DNA of 56,331 nucleotides from Cyanobacterium sp. T60_A2020_053 (GCA_015272165.1 JACYMF010000018.1:1-56331); one strand, 5' to 3'; counted from the first letter of the stretch, positions 36,390 to 45,975 are shown. Made by a program: numbers and translations. Notes: generated by a model from the sequence alone, not told the origin.

Positions 36390-36803
36390 AAATAAAAGTC
36401 TCCCCTCTCCTATCAAGGTTTTTGCAACGTAAGGTACAAAATTGATTTGTTTAGTAGGGGAAGCAAGGAGGAAACGAGGTATTTTTCTATTGATTGATTT
36501 ATTAGCAGTTAAAATCTCTGGAAGAATTTTTTTTGATCAATCAAAGAATCAAAACTTATTATATCAAGTTCGGATAATTAGTTATTAAAAGATTATATCT
36601 TCGTAATTTCCCCACCGTGTAATGAATTACACGGAACCAATAGTATCCCGTTCAATAAATTGAACTAAGATGTTAATCTTACTAATTTGTAAGTGATCGC
36701 GCAGCGGCAGCCTTCGGCTGATCAAGCGGACTTGATATTACTTGGTCTCCACTAAAAATTTGAGAGTGTAAAAACTCTGCTTCTCAACGGGAGACTTTTA
36801 TTT
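36390..36803. mobile_element. Possible 414-bp MITE-like element with 15-bp inverted ends
   Basis: AAATAAAAGTCTCCC (36390-36404) and its exact complement GGGAGACTTTTATTT (36789-36803) bracket 384 bases without a gene. Inside lies family A copy 4. The gap 36368-36942 contains nothing else recognisable. It may be a non-autonomous element or a coincidental pair; a target-site duplication is not clear. Confidence 0.4.
36595..36738 (+). repeat. Palindromic dispersed repeat (family A), long copy 4
   Basis: It is nearly identical to 147-289 over about 144 bases, including the GCAGCCTTCGGCTG hairpin segment. An extra ATATCAAGT end-like sequence occurs 35 bases before it (36561-36569). Confidence 0.8.
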
Positions 36804-36942
36804 TTAATATTTAATGAATGGTCAAATTGATCACTTTTCAAGCAGGTTCTTAGTATAATTATAAGTCCTAAGTATTTATGTGGTTGTGAGCCATTCTTGC
36901 CAAAACCTCAGTAAATATCCTCTAATTCTTTTTATGTAATTA

Positions 36943-37995
36943 ATGATTGATATGTTAGACATAGCGCCCTCCCCCGAAGCCATTACCGAAGCGTTAACCA
37001 TGACGGCGGATTTAGATTTTGAATTACCAGACCCGGAAGACGAGGAAATGGGGGAAGCGGAATTTCAAGAACAAGTAGAGAATATTTGGCAAGTGTGCGA
37101 TCGCTTTGACTTGCAAACCGATATTTGGCGCGGGCGCATTTTACGCACGGTGAGGGATAGGGAAAAGATGGGCGGTGACGGGAGGGGCGCTGGGTTTGCT
37201 AATTGGTTAAAAAATCGAGAAATTAGCAAAAGTCAAGCCTACAGTTTAATTCAGTTGGCTAATAGCGCCGACACCCTGTTAGCAGAGGGCAATTTAGACC
37301 CGGATGCCATCAGGAATTTTAGTAAACGGGCATTTGTGGAAACGGCAAAAGCTGATCCAGAAATCCAAAAATTGGTAAGTGAAGCGGCGCTTCAGGGTGA
37401 TCGTATTACCCGCCGTGAGGTAAAGCAGTTAAGTGATGAATACACGGCAATGAATTCTGATTTTTTACCTGATAATGTGAAGGAAAAAGCAGTGGATGGT
37501 TCGTTACCGTCTCGCCATCTAGCGCCCCTCGTCAAGGAAATGGAGAAATTATCAGAGGAACAAATTGACGATATTAGGCAAGAAATCAGTTCTAGCCCTG
37601 ATGTGGATACGGTGAAAAAAATGACCTCCACTGCCAAAAACCTGTCTAAATACATCGATAGTGCCTCACAGGTGGAGACTTTGAGAGGGTCTGCCATCGA
37701 TTTAGAAATGGCTTTAGATGAGGCGTTAAGGTTGGATTGTTTGAGCATTACGGCGGATTTGGTGAAACAGGCGACGAATTTAGAGCAAAGTGTGGGAAAA
37801 CTCTATACTCTCTGGAAAAAAGTCGGTAGTATCGCTGATCGCCTTTATGTGGAGACGGGCGCTAGTAGTCCTAATTTACGCTCTCTATTATCTTGTTTGG
37901 AACGTCTTACTGGTGAAGTTATTGAATTAAAATTGGATGAGGGGGGCGAAACTCTCGTGCGCTTACGGGTGATGACAGAATCGGAAAATGGATAA
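36943..37995 (+). CDS. Conserved cyanobacterial protein of unknown function
   Basis: The protein is 350 residues, soluble and acidic at the N-terminus (residues 1-45). A helical block (WLKNREISKSQAYSLIQLANSADTLLAEGNLDPDAIRNFSKRAFVETAKADPEI, about 86-140) resembles the HTH/helical core of ParB/KorB-type DNA-binding proteins. Further helices and a short beta-like C-terminus (VIELKLDEGGETLVRLRV) follow. DNA binding is an inference from this resemblance only. The codon usage and the several GGGCGC motifs fit the rest of the chromosome, so it does not look imported. A second ATG three codons in is an alternative start. Confidence 0.65.
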   Translation: MIDMLDIAPSPEAITEALTMTADLDFELPDPEDEEMGEAEFQEQVENIWQVCDRFDLQTDIWRGRILRTVRDREKMGGDGRGAGFANWLKNREISKSQAYSLIQLANSADTLLAEGNLDPDAIRNFSKRAFVETAKADPEIQKLVSEAALQGDRITRREVKQLSDEYTAMNSDFLPDNVKEKAVDGSLPSRHLAPLVKEMEKLSEEQIDDIRQEISSSPDVDTVKKMTSTAKNLSKYIDSASQVETLRGSAIDLEMALDEALRLDCLSITADLVKQATNLEQSVGKLYTLWKKVGSIADRLYVETGASSPNLRSLLSCLERLTGEVIELKLDEGGETLVRLRVMTESENG

Positions 37996-38015
37996 TTGAA
38001 CTGTTGTAATTTACT

Positions 38016-38033
38016 GTTTATTGTCCGATAAAC
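38016..38033 (+). promoter_or_regulatory. Operator-like inverted repeat upstream of vapBC-like genes
   Basis: GTTTAT (38016-38021) and ATAAAC (38028-38033) form a 6-bp inverted repeat 45 bases before the antitoxin start. Antitoxin-toxin complexes usually bind such sites. A GGGAG ribosome binding site precedes the ATG. Confidence 0.4.
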
Positions 38034-38078
38034 TCGATTATATTTACATTTTAAATAAAAGTTGAAAGGGAGTTTATC

Positions 38079-38324
38079 ATGATGTCAGCAAAAGAATTAT
38101 TAATAAAAGAAATTGAGGGAATGACTGAAACAGAATTACAGCAAATATTAACAATAATACAAGAGGTCAAAAATAAACTTAATAGTGATAATAAAAAATC
38201 AAAATTATCATCTCATTTAGGTTCTGGTAAATCTATTTTACGTCATGCAGGTAAATGGGTTGGAGATGATTGGCAAGAGTGTTTAGATTTAGTTTATTCC
38301 TCTCGTGGTAATGCAGAATTTTAG
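38079..38324 (+). CDS. Antitoxin-like protein (VapB role)
   Basis: The 81-residue protein has a helical N-terminus (AKELLIKEIEGMTETELQQILTIIQEVKNKL) and a C-terminal tail with SILRHAGKWVGDDWQECLDLVYSSRG. That layout is typical of antitoxins that wrap the PIN toxin with their C-terminus. It ends 2 bases before the toxin start. Start codons at 38079 and 38082 are both possible. Confidence 0.7.
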   Translation: MMSAKELLIKEIEGMTETELQQILTIIQEVKNKLNSDNKKSKLSSHLGSGKSILRHAGKWVGDDWQECLDLVYSSRGNAEF

Positions 38325-38326
38325 TA

Positions 38327-38773
38327 ATGTATTTATTAGACACTAATCATTGTAGTGCCATTATCGTTGGTAATTTAACCGTTATTAATTATATTCAAGA
38401 AGCAAATATTAATAATATTGGTATCTCAGTTATTACACAAGGGGAATTGTTGTATATGGGAGAAAATTCTACAAAAAAAATAGAAAACTTAGCAACTATT
38501 TATGACTTTTTAGGAGATATTCTGATTTACTCTATCAATAGTAATGTCAGTGCTATTTATGCTCAATTAAAAGCTAGAATAATGAGTCAGTTTGGACCAA
38601 AAGAAAAGAAAAAACGCCGTCAAATCAAAATTTCCGATTTAGGAATCGGTGAAAATGATCTTTGGATTGCCAGTACAGCTATTAGTAATAATCTTACTTT
38701 AGTTTCCTGTGATCGAGATTTTATTCGTATCAAACAGGCTTGGAATTTTCCGCTAGAAAATTGGCTGTCTTGA
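38327..38773 (+). CDS. vapC: VapC-type PIN-domain toxin
   Basis: The 148-residue ribonuclease has the PIN acidic set: D5 (MYLLDTNH), E40 (TQGELLY), D112 (ENDLWIA) and D130 (VSCDRDF). A lysine/arginine patch at 93-100 is unusual and could bind RNA. Cognate antitoxin lies directly upstream. It may cut tRNA or rRNA; the target is not predictable. Confidence 0.88.
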   Translation: MYLLDTNHCSAIIVGNLTVINYIQEANINNIGISVITQGELLYMGENSTKKIENLATIYDFLGDILIYSINSNVSAIYAQLKARIMSQFGPKEKKKRRQIKISDLGIGENDLWIASTAISNNLTLVSCDRDFIRIKQAWNFPLENWLS

Positions 38774-38799
38774 TTACTAATTATCCCCTAATTTTCTTA

Positions 38800-39774
38800 A
38801 TGAATCAAAATATCAACATCATCACCATTGCTGGAGAAGAAATTTATCCTTGTCAAATCAAGCAGATACAAATTCCTGTGGCAAAGTTACCCACCCAAAC
38901 CATGATGTCTTTACCTGTGACGGTGATTAATGGCAAGGAGAAGGGTGCTAGATTGTGGGTTAGCGCTGCCATTCATGGGGATGAAATCAATGGCGTAGAG
39001 ATTATTCGCCAAGTTATCGCTACTATTAACCCCCATCGTCTGCGCGGTACAATTATTGCTGTGCCTATTGTCAATGTCTTTGGTTTTATTGAACAATCCC
39101 GTTATTTACCAGATCGCAGAGACTTGAATCGCAGTTTTCCGGGTTCGGAAACCGGCTCTTTGGCTTCTCGTTTAGCTAATATATTTATGAGGGAAATTGT
39201 GGCTAATTCTACTCACGGCATTGACTTGCACACCGCCGCCATTCACCGCATTAATTTACCACAAATTAGAGCTAACCTTGAAGATGAGGAAACGGCGGAG
39301 TGCGCTGGGGCATTTAGTGCGCCCGTCACCATCCATGCTAACACCCGTGATGGCTCATTGCGTCAGGCTGCCAGTAGTCTGGGTATTCCCGTGTTGTTGT
39401 ATGAAGGGGGAGAGGCGCTAAGATTTGACCAAAATGCCATTAAAGTGGGAATTAAGGGCGTTTTGGGAGTGATGAACTATCTTCAAATGTATAATACTTT
39501 TAACCATGATCGACAAGAGTTAACAGAATACGATACCAGAGAAAAAATTTTTGATAATTCTAAATGGGTAAGGGCATCCAGTAGCGGTATTTTCCTACTA
39601 CAAACTACCTTAGGGGAAAAGGTAGAAAAAAAACAACTTCTCGGCATTATTACTGATGCTTTTGGCAATAAAACCATCAAAATTAAAGCGCCCTTCGCCG
39701 GTATCATTATCAGTCATGTGCAGAATCCCCTCGTTAATCAAGGGGATGGTATTATTCATCTTGTTGCTCTTTAG
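38800..39774 (+). CDS. Succinylglutamate desuccinylase/aspartoacylase-like hydrolase
   Basis: The 324-residue protein starts at MNQNINI (38800). An upstream in-frame ATG at 38740 would overlap vapC. The zinc carboxypeptidase-like (M14-related) core has ligands H59 and E62 in AAIHGDEINGVE and H144 in DLHTAAIHR, plus the substrate-binding DLNRSFPG. The C-terminal 85 residues form a lipoyl/biotinyl-like beta barrel (GEKVEKKQLLGIITDAFGNKTIKIKAPFAGII). N-acyl amino acid deacylation is likely, substrate unknown. Confidence 0.82.
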   Translation: MNQNINIITIAGEEIYPCQIKQIQIPVAKLPTQTMMSLPVTVINGKEKGARLWVSAAIHGDEINGVEIIRQVIATINPHRLRGTIIAVPIVNVFGFIEQSRYLPDRRDLNRSFPGSETGSLASRLANIFMREIVANSTHGIDLHTAAIHRINLPQIRANLEDEETAECAGAFSAPVTIHANTRDGSLRQAASSLGIPVLLYEGGEALRFDQNAIKVGIKGVLGVMNYLQMYNTFNHDRQELTEYDTREKIFDNSKWVRASSSGIFLLQTTLGEKVEKKQLLGIITDAFGNKTIKIKAPFAGIIISHVQNPLVNQGDGIIHLVAL

Positions 39775-39805
39775 GCTTTGTTGAATAAATTCTACATTCC
39801 CTTCA

Positions 39806-39857
39806 CGACTCCACTTTTTCAGCAACCCCTAACTATACATTATCCATTGTCAATTAT
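39806..39857. repeat. Family C fragment and 7-bp array before acr3 end
   Basis: ACTTTTTCAGCAACCCCTAA (39812-39831) is the family C sequence also seen near 31211, 42806 and 46951. Heptamers (ATTATCC, ATTGTCA, ATTATCT) follow to 39857 and include the minus-strand stop of the ACR3 gene at 39850-39852. Confidence 0.75.
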
Positions 39858-40989
39858 CTATACATCGAGGGTCTAATAAAGTGGCTTTTTCCGGCTCTCG
39901 TCTAAACCAAGGGGCAGTTTTTTTACAAACTTCTACTAGCATTAACATCACAGGTACTTCAATTAATACCCCCACCACAGTGGCTAAAGCAGCACCCGAA
40001 TTTAAGCCAAAGAGTATTACGGCGGTAGCAATAGCTACTTCAAAATGATTACTCGCTGCGACAAGGGCTACAGGAGCTGAATCTTCGTAAGATAAGTTCA
40101 TTTTTAAAGCAACTACATAACTAATCAAAAAAATAAAGTTAGTTTGTATAAATAAAGGTACAGCAATTAAAAGGATATGAAGAGGATTATTAACAATTAA
40201 TTCCCCTTTAAAAGCAAATAATAAAATCAAGGTGATAAGCAAAGCAACCACAGCAATGGGAGAAAGATAATGCAAAAATACTGATTCAAACCATTGTCTG
40301 CCTTTATATTTAAAAATCCAATAACGACTTAATACCCCAACCAGTAAAGGCAAACCCACATAAATTAATACGGAAAAAACGATGGTTTGCCAAGGTACAA
40401 TTAAATTATTTGCTGATAATAACCATTGCCCCAACGGTGCATAAAAAAACAACATTGCCAAGGAATTAACCGCCACCATAACGAGGGTGTGCCCTTGATT
40501 ACCGTAGGAAAGATAACCCCACATTAACACCATAGCGGTACAAGGAGCGAGACCTAATAAAATACAACCAGCGATATAAGAATCTGATAAAGTTACTTCT
40601 ACCCCTCTGATGATTTCAGTGTCAGCTAAAAATTTACCAAATAAATTATTGAGGAAAAATTGAGCAAAAATCACCATCGTAAAAGGTTTGACTAACCAAT
40701 TAATTACGAGGGTAAGTATTACTGGTTTTGGGGTTTTAATGGCTTCTTTGGCACGAGAAAAATCGATTTTCACCATGATGGGATACATCATGAAAAATAA
40801 ACAGATAGCAATGGGAATGGATACGTTATAAATACTCATACTATCGAGGGTTTGAGCCACATCAGGAAATACTCTCCCTAAACCGATACCCATAACGATA
40901 CAGATAAAAACCCAAACGGTTAAATATTTCTCAAAAAAACTTAAACTTCCTCCAGCTTTGATGGCTTGGGGGTTAATATTCACTTTCAT
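39850..40989 (-). CDS. ACR3-type arsenite efflux transporter
   Basis: The 379-residue permease has about ten helices and exports As(OH)3/arsenite. The conserved cysteine lies in LLGLAPCTAMVLMWGYLS (about residue 150), and FMMYPIMVKIDF and AASNHFEVAIATAVILFGLNSGAALATVVGVLIEVPVML are family hallmarks. No arsR, arsC or arsH lies adjacent. The C-terminal residues and stop are within a 7-bp repeat array. No GGGCGC motif occurs in the gene, so acquisition by transfer is possible. Confidence 0.92.
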   Translation of the reverse strand: MKVNINPQAIKAGGSLSFFEKYLTVWVFICIVMGIGLGRVFPDVAQTLDSMSIYNVSIPIAICLFFMMYPIMVKIDFSRAKEAIKTPKPVILTLVINWLVKPFTMVIFAQFFLNNLFGKFLADTEIIRGVEVTLSDSYIAGCILLGLAPCTAMVLMWGYLSYGNQGHTLVMVAVNSLAMLFFYAPLGQWLLSANNLIVPWQTIVFSVLIYVGLPLLVGVLSRYWIFKYKGRQWFESVFLHYLSPIAVVALLITLILLFAFKGELIVNNPLHILLIAVPLFIQTNFIFLISYVVALKMNLSYEDSAPVALVAASNHFEVAIATAVILFGLNSGAALATVVGVLIEVPVMLMLVEVCKKTAPWFRREPEKATLLDPRCIDN

Positions 40990-41290
40990 GGTAATTCTTA
41001 TGGTTTCTACTTTTTGGAGTTATTACTAATATACCAAAAAAAGTTGTTTTGAATTTATTAGGCTGGTTTCTGTTGTTACTTTTACTTAAAACACCAGCGC
41101 CCCCCACCATTAAAAGGTATTACTGTATGATTATAGAGAACAGAAAAAAAGACAAAAAATAGTATTTAAAAAAATTATAAATCGTAAAGAGAAATAATAA
41201 AGAAATATCCTACCAATTTTCTTAAATATTTAAAATTGAAATCACGTTCTATTGTTTCATTATAATTCTACTATATTAGAGCAACTATTT

Positions 41291-42808
41291 ATGATTACTA
41301 AACTATCGCAAAAAGATCAAAAAATCCTTAGCAAAGTAGATCAATTATGGTCAAAATTAAAAGAAAATTCAGATTCATCCACTTCAGTAATTACCACACA
41401 AAAAGAAACGAATAATAACTATGATTTTGATGTGATTATTTGTGGAGGCACATTAGGAATTTTTATCGCTACCACCTTACAACAAAAAAACTATCGAGTT
41501 GCTGTTATTGAAAGAGGCATATTACAAGGAAGAGAACAAGAATGGAATATTTCCAGAGCAGAACTAGCAACATTTATCAATCTTGACTTATTAACCGAAA
41601 GAGAATTAGAAGAGGTTATTTTTACTGAATATAATCCAGCCAGAGTTAGTTTTGATCAAGGTTATGAGCTATGGGTAAAGGATGTTTTAAATATTGGCGT
41701 TAGCCCTAGATTACTAATAGAAAAAATCAAGCAAAAATTTTTGTTATTAGGTGGAAAAATTTTAGAAAATACAGCTTTTCAGTCAGCAACTATAAATGAT
41801 GATAGCGTCATCGTTAAAACTAATCAAAATAGCTTTAATACTAGATTATTAATTGATAGTATGGGACATTTTTCCCCCATTGCCAAACAGATTAGAAATG
41901 ACAAAAAACCTGATGGAGTTTGTTTAGTAGTGGGCAGTTGTGGCGAAGGTTTTAAACAGAATGAAACAGGGGATTTAATCGTTACTTTTACACCAATTCA
42001 AAATCAATGTCAATACTTCTGGGAAGCATTTCCCGCCAAAGACGGGCGCACAACCTACCTATTTACCTACCTTGACGCGCATCCCGAAAGAATTAGCTTA
42101 ACCACCTTAACCCAAGAATATTTCCGCCTTTTACCTGAATATCAAAACATCGACTTAAACGACATCAATATCAAACGCTTTCTTTGTGGTTTTTTCCCTG
42201 CTTACAATCCTAGCCCCTTAAAAATTCCTTTTCATCGCCTTTTAGCCATCGGTGATAGTAGTGGAAGTCAATCACCCGTTAGTTTTGGGGGGTTTGGGGC
42301 GCTGGTGCGTCATTTACCACGCCTCACCGCCGGTATTAGTGAAGCCTTAGCCACAGATTCCTTACAACAAAGAGATTTAGCCTTAATTCAACCCTATCAA
42401 CCCAATATTTCCGTAACTTGGTTATTTCAGAAAACCATGAGTGTTGGGATTGAAAAACAAGCCTCACCTCAGCAAATTAATGACTTAATGAGTGGTGTAT
42501 TTAAAGTCATGGATGGTTTAGGAGATGACGTCTTAAAACCTTTTCTACAGGATGTCGTACAATTTTCCGGATTATCAAAAACTCTCCCCCTCGTTAATCC
42601 CTTGTTGGTTTTACCTTTATTACCCCAAGTCGGTTTACCAACTTTCCTCGATTGGTTTCGCCATTATGTTAATTTAGGGCTTTATACTGGTTTGTATCCT
42701 CTGGCAAAATCTTTGGCAATGTGGGAAGATAAAATGACCGTAGAACAAAAATATTATTATCATCGTTATGTAGAAAAGTGGTGCTGGGGCGCTGGTTTAG
42801 ATAATTAG
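41291..42808 (+). CDS. cruP: CruP, lycopene cyclase-like FAD-dependent protein
   Basis: The 505-residue flavoprotein is a paralogue of the CruA lycopene cyclase, conserved in cyanobacteria and plants. Plant CruP has been linked to limiting carotenoid epoxidation under oxidative stress. The FAD motif is FDVIICGGTLGIFIATTL, followed by VAVIERG. GDSSGSQSPVSFGGFGALVRHLPRL is the FAD/substrate region of the CruA/CruP group. I chose the ATG at 41291 because KLSQKDQKILSKVDQLW matches the usual start region. An ATG at 41252 would add 13 residues. The stop codon falls in a family C repeat. Confidence 0.85.
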   Translation: MITKLSQKDQKILSKVDQLWSKLKENSDSSTSVITTQKETNNNYDFDVIICGGTLGIFIATTLQQKNYRVAVIERGILQGREQEWNISRAELATFINLDLLTERELEEVIFTEYNPARVSFDQGYELWVKDVLNIGVSPRLLIEKIKQKFLLLGGKILENTAFQSATINDDSVIVKTNQNSFNTRLLIDSMGHFSPIAKQIRNDKKPDGVCLVVGSCGEGFKQNETGDLIVTFTPIQNQCQYFWEAFPAKDGRTTYLFTYLDAHPERISLTTLTQEYFRLLPEYQNIDLNDINIKRFLCGFFPAYNPSPLKIPFHRLLAIGDSSGSQSPVSFGGFGALVRHLPRLTAGISEALATDSLQQRDLALIQPYQPNISVTWLFQKTMSVGIEKQASPQQINDLMSGVFKVMDGLGDDVLKPFLQDVVQFSGLSKTLPLVNPLLVLPLLPQVGLPTFLDWFRHYVNLGLYTGLYPLAKSLAMWEDKMTVEQKYYYHRYVEKWCWGAGLDN

Positions 42809-42872
42809 GGGTTGCTGAAAAAGTCTTTTGGTGAGGAGAATGTAGAATTTAGAATGTAGAATTTAGAATTAA
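42806..42872. repeat. Family C repeat and TAGAATT heptamers after cruP
   Basis: TTAGGGGTTGCTGAAAAAG begins at 42805, within the cruP stop codon, and runs on to TCTTTTGGTGAGG. Heptamers TAGAATT, TAGAATG, TAGAATT and TAGAATT follow (about 42842-42872). Confidence 0.75.
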
Positions 42873-43069
42873 TATTTTTGGCTCTTCTACAGTGGTTATG
42901 ACAAACTAATAGGAAATAATTGCTCAAACGCTTGTTTGATAAACTTCATGTTATTCTAAAAATATAAATCTTATCATTTATAACATTAATAATTTCCTTT
43001 GCCTTTTGCCCCTTGCCCTTTGCCTTATACCAACTAATAATTTATAATACTCAAAGTAAGAGAGCCAAA

Positions 43070-43966
43070 ATGATTTATTTAACCAATCAAAAAGATATTG
43101 AAAAAGTTATCCTTGAACTTAAAAATGATACTATACTTTGGGTCGATACAGAAGTAGCTGACTATAAAACTAAAAAACCTCGTTTATCTCTTATTCAAGT
43201 ATTAGCTGATAGCAGTAATCTTGATGGTGATAAAACTTATATGTTAGATGTATTAGATCAACAAAATATTATCGATTTTTTTATTGATAATATTATGTTA
43301 GATGAAAAGATAACTAAAGTTTTTCATAATGCACAATATGATTTACGTTTATTAGGTAAAGAGAAAGCAAAAAATATTTTTTGCACTTTCCAGTTTGCGA
43401 AGAAAATTCCTTACTGTTTTTTACCTGTAAATAGTTATTCTTTAAAAAGTTTAACTGAATATTTTACAGAATTTAAAAATATTGGTAAAGAAGAGCAAGG
43501 GAGTGATTGGGGTGCTAGACCATTACAACGTCAACAGTTAGAATATGCAAAAATGGATTGTGTATATTTAGCACAAATTTATCATAATTTAATGAATTTA
43601 AACCATAGTATAAACGTAAAATTTAGTGAACAATCATTAGAGGAGTTAACACAAAGATATATTTCTTTAGAAGATCAATTTAAAATGGTAGAGTCAGAGA
43701 GAAAATGCTTAAAGGAATTGATTACGGGCAGAATGTTAGAAAATAATCTTCAAGAAAATCAATATTTAAAGCTAAAAATTAATGAAAGAGAAAGTATAAA
43801 AGCACAAATTATTGATTTAGTGAATTTGATTAATCAAGAAAAACTTGAGTTAAATTTTGAAGTTAGTTTAACTAATGATATACAAAAACAATTAGGAGAA
43901 AGTTTAGCTAGTTTAGATGTAAAAACTAACAAAACAATTTCCTATGCTTTAGATTTAAAACATTAA
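43070..43966 (+). CDS. RNase D-like 3'-5' exonuclease
   Basis: The 298-residue DEDD exonuclease starts at MIYLTNQ (43070). Upstream in-frame codons lie in repeat sequence. DTE (ILWVDTEVADYK), the second motif FHNAQYDLRLLG and the third YAKMDCVYLAQIY supply the metal-binding acids. The C-terminal 90 residues form a charged helical region instead of a clear HRDC domain. A role in RNA 3'-end trimming is likely. The gene is strongly AT-rich and lacks the GGGCGC motif, unlike most core genes around it. Confidence 0.8.
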   Translation: MIYLTNQKDIEKVILELKNDTILWVDTEVADYKTKKPRLSLIQVLADSSNLDGDKTYMLDVLDQQNIIDFFIDNIMLDEKITKVFHNAQYDLRLLGKEKAKNIFCTFQFAKKIPYCFLPVNSYSLKSLTEYFTEFKNIGKEEQGSDWGARPLQRQQLEYAKMDCVYLAQIYHNLMNLNHSINVKFSEQSLEELTQRYISLEDQFKMVESERKCLKELITGRMLENNLQENQYLKLKINERESIKAQIIDLVNLINQEKLELNFEVSLTNDIQKQLGESLASLDVKTNKTISYALDLKH

Positions 43967-44136
43967 TATAAAAGGTCATTATTGTTACTATTATTAAATG
44001 TGTCAAGGGGAGAATTTTTATGAGAGTTAAATAATATTCAATTCACCCATCAGTCAACTAAAATGCTTGATAATGAGATATTGATGATAAACTAAAGTTA
44101 GTAAGTTAATATAAATTAACAATAATCTGCGAAACT

Positions 44137-45435
44137 ATGACCAAGCGCCCTCCCCTGTTGATCAATCAAGGTAAAAATTGGATAATCATCTCTGTTTCTC
44201 TTGCTGTAGTTGCCCTCATTGGTACCACTGTTTATACCTTACAACGAGGAGGAAACACTGCCGTCAATGAAGAAACACCTCCCCCTGTAGCTCCAATAAA
44301 AGCCGTCAGCGCTTTAGGAAGGATCGAACCAAAAAGTGAAATTATCAGAGTTGCAGCCTCTCCTAGTATGGCTGGAGCGAAAGTTAAAACCCTGTTGGTA
44401 TCTCAAGGAGATGTAGTAGCGCAAGGGGATTTAATTGCCGTCACTACGGATTATGACAGTAAAGAAGCGCAGTTGAATCAAGCGAAACAAGAATTAAGAG
44501 TGGCAGAGGCAAACTTGGCAATAATTCAAGCGGGGGCAAAGCAAGGACAAATTAACGCTCAAATCGCTACGGTGGAAAGATTACAGGCACAAATAGAGGC
44601 ACAGCAGGAAATTGATCAAGCGCGCATCGACAGGTTACAAGCTCAAATTACATCAGAAAAACGAGAAAGACAAGCTACCGTAGCGCGCCTCAAAGCAGAA
44701 TTAAATAATAGCCAAAGTGAATTAAACCGTTATCGTCAACTATCCCAAGAAGGGGTAATCTCTGAGTCTGATTTTGATGCCCGTCAATTAAATTTTGAGA
44801 CGGCACAAAAACGCTTCCAAGAATCAGAAGCCAGTTATCAAAAAACTGTTGATACTTTGACGGCAGAAATGAAAGAAATCGAGGCACAAACTCAGCAAAA
44901 TAGCAATACTTTATTAAAACAAATTAATGAAGCAGAAGCTCGACTAGATGAAATTCAGGAAATTCGCACGGTAGATGTTGCCCAAGCGCAAGCGCAAGTG
45001 GGAAGGGCGCAATCCGCCATTAAACAAGCAGAAGTAGAGTTGGAATTAACTCAAATACGAGCGCCCGTCAGCGGTACAATTATCGAAGTAATGGCAAAGG
45101 AAGGGGAAATTATCGAAAACTCTCAAGGGGTGGTAGAAATGGCTAACTTGGATGAAATGTTAGTTATTGCTGAGGTGTATGAAAGTGACATTAGTCAAAT
45201 TACTACGGGGAAGGGCGCTGTTATCACTAGCGAAAATAACAGTTTTTCTGATGCCATTAACGGCGAAGTGATGGAGATTAGCAGTAAAATTGGTAAAAAA
45301 GACGTTTTGGAAACCGATCCAGCTGCCAGCGTAGATGCTAGAGTAATTGAAGTTAAAATCGCCATTAATCCTGAAGATACCGAAAAAATTAAAAACTTAA
45401 TTTTTTCTCAAGTATTAGTAGAAATTGCCCTTTAG
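44137..45435 (+). CDS. DevB-type membrane fusion protein (HlyD family)
   Basis: The 432-residue protein has one N-terminal membrane helix (about 16-35) and the conserved VSALGRIEPKSEIIRVAA barrel start. A long coiled-coil hairpin (about 108-300) and a lipoyl/barrel end (IRAPVSGTIIEVMAKEGEIIE) follow. DevB proteins link the DevCA ABC exporter to TolC, exporting glycolipids or other envelope compounds. Here no devC or devA follows; the next genes are on the other strand. It would need to pair with a transporter elsewhere. Confidence 0.85.
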   Translation: MTKRPPLLINQGKNWIIISVSLAVVALIGTTVYTLQRGGNTAVNEETPPPVAPIKAVSALGRIEPKSEIIRVAASPSMAGAKVKTLLVSQGDVVAQGDLIAVTTDYDSKEAQLNQAKQELRVAEANLAIIQAGAKQGQINAQIATVERLQAQIEAQQEIDQARIDRLQAQITSEKRERQATVARLKAELNNSQSELNRYRQLSQEGVISESDFDARQLNFETAQKRFQESEASYQKTVDTLTAEMKEIEAQTQQNSNTLLKQINEAEARLDEIQEIRTVDVAQAQAQVGRAQSAIKQAEVELELTQIRAPVSGTIIEVMAKEGEIIENSQGVVEMANLDEMLVIAEVYESDISQITTGKGAVITSENNSFSDAINGEVMEISSKIGKKDVLETDPAASVDARVIEVKIAINPEDTEKIKNLIFSQVLVEIAL

Positions 45436-45510
45436 AAAAATATTAGCTAAATTGAAAACAATTACCCAAAAATCCAGCGCCCTCCACCTCACTCTATCAT
45501 CATTGTTGTA

Positions 45511-45702
45511 TTAACGAGACTGTTTATGCAGGTAAAAACGATAAAAAAAGAAAGCTAATGTTAATAATTGTAAGGGAATAATTGTTACATATCCTTTCAA
45601 AAAAGGAGAAATATCTAAACTAGAAAAAAAAGTAAAATATCCTAACCCCAAAATCATTAAAATAAATTTAGTTTTGAGGTTTTTAGTGGTAATTATTTTC
45701 AC
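45511..45702 (-). CDS. Small two-helix membrane protein
   Basis: The 63-residue protein has a basic N-terminus, two hydrophobic segments (FILMILGLGYFTFFSSL and YVTIIPLQLLTLAFFFYRFYL) and a basic end. No family is recognised. It begins 6 bases after the TM2 gene and is probably the last gene of the DUF2752-TM2-orf63 operon. Confidence 0.55.
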   Translation of the reverse strand: MKIITTKNLKTKFILMILGLGYFTFFSSLDISPFLKGYVTIIPLQLLTLAFFFYRFYLHKQSR

Positions 45703-45708
45703 GGTTAA

Positions 45709-45975
45709 TTAAAACCATCCTTGTTTGTTAACAATATAAAGATTATAAAATTCTTCATCACTTTTCGTGAGATAAATAATCCCCTCCACTAAACCAATAA
45801 TACCGATAATAGGGGAAGCGAACCCACAACTCAAAATACTCACTAACAACATAATAAGTCCTTCTTGGTTGTAACCTAAAAGAAATTTATGTACCCCAAA
45901 AACACCGATGAGGATTCCACAAATCCCAGCAGCTAGTTTCTTTCCATTTACCTCTGAAGCATTAAATCCACTCAT
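45709..45975 (-). CDS. TM2-domain membrane protein
   Basis: The 88-residue protein matches the TM2 domain: KKLAAGICGILIGVFGVHKFLLGYNQEGLIMLL, a second helix LSCGFASPIIGIIGLVEGIIYLTKSDEEF, and an aromatic end. TM2 proteins are small membrane proteins of uncertain role. It lies 33 bases after the DUF2752 gene on the same strand, a pairing often seen in bacteria. Confidence 0.85.
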   Translation of the reverse strand: MSGFNASEVNGKKLAAGICGILIGVFGVHKFLLGYNQEGLIMLLVSILSCGFASPIIGIIGLVEGIIYLTKSDEEFYNLYIVNKQGWF

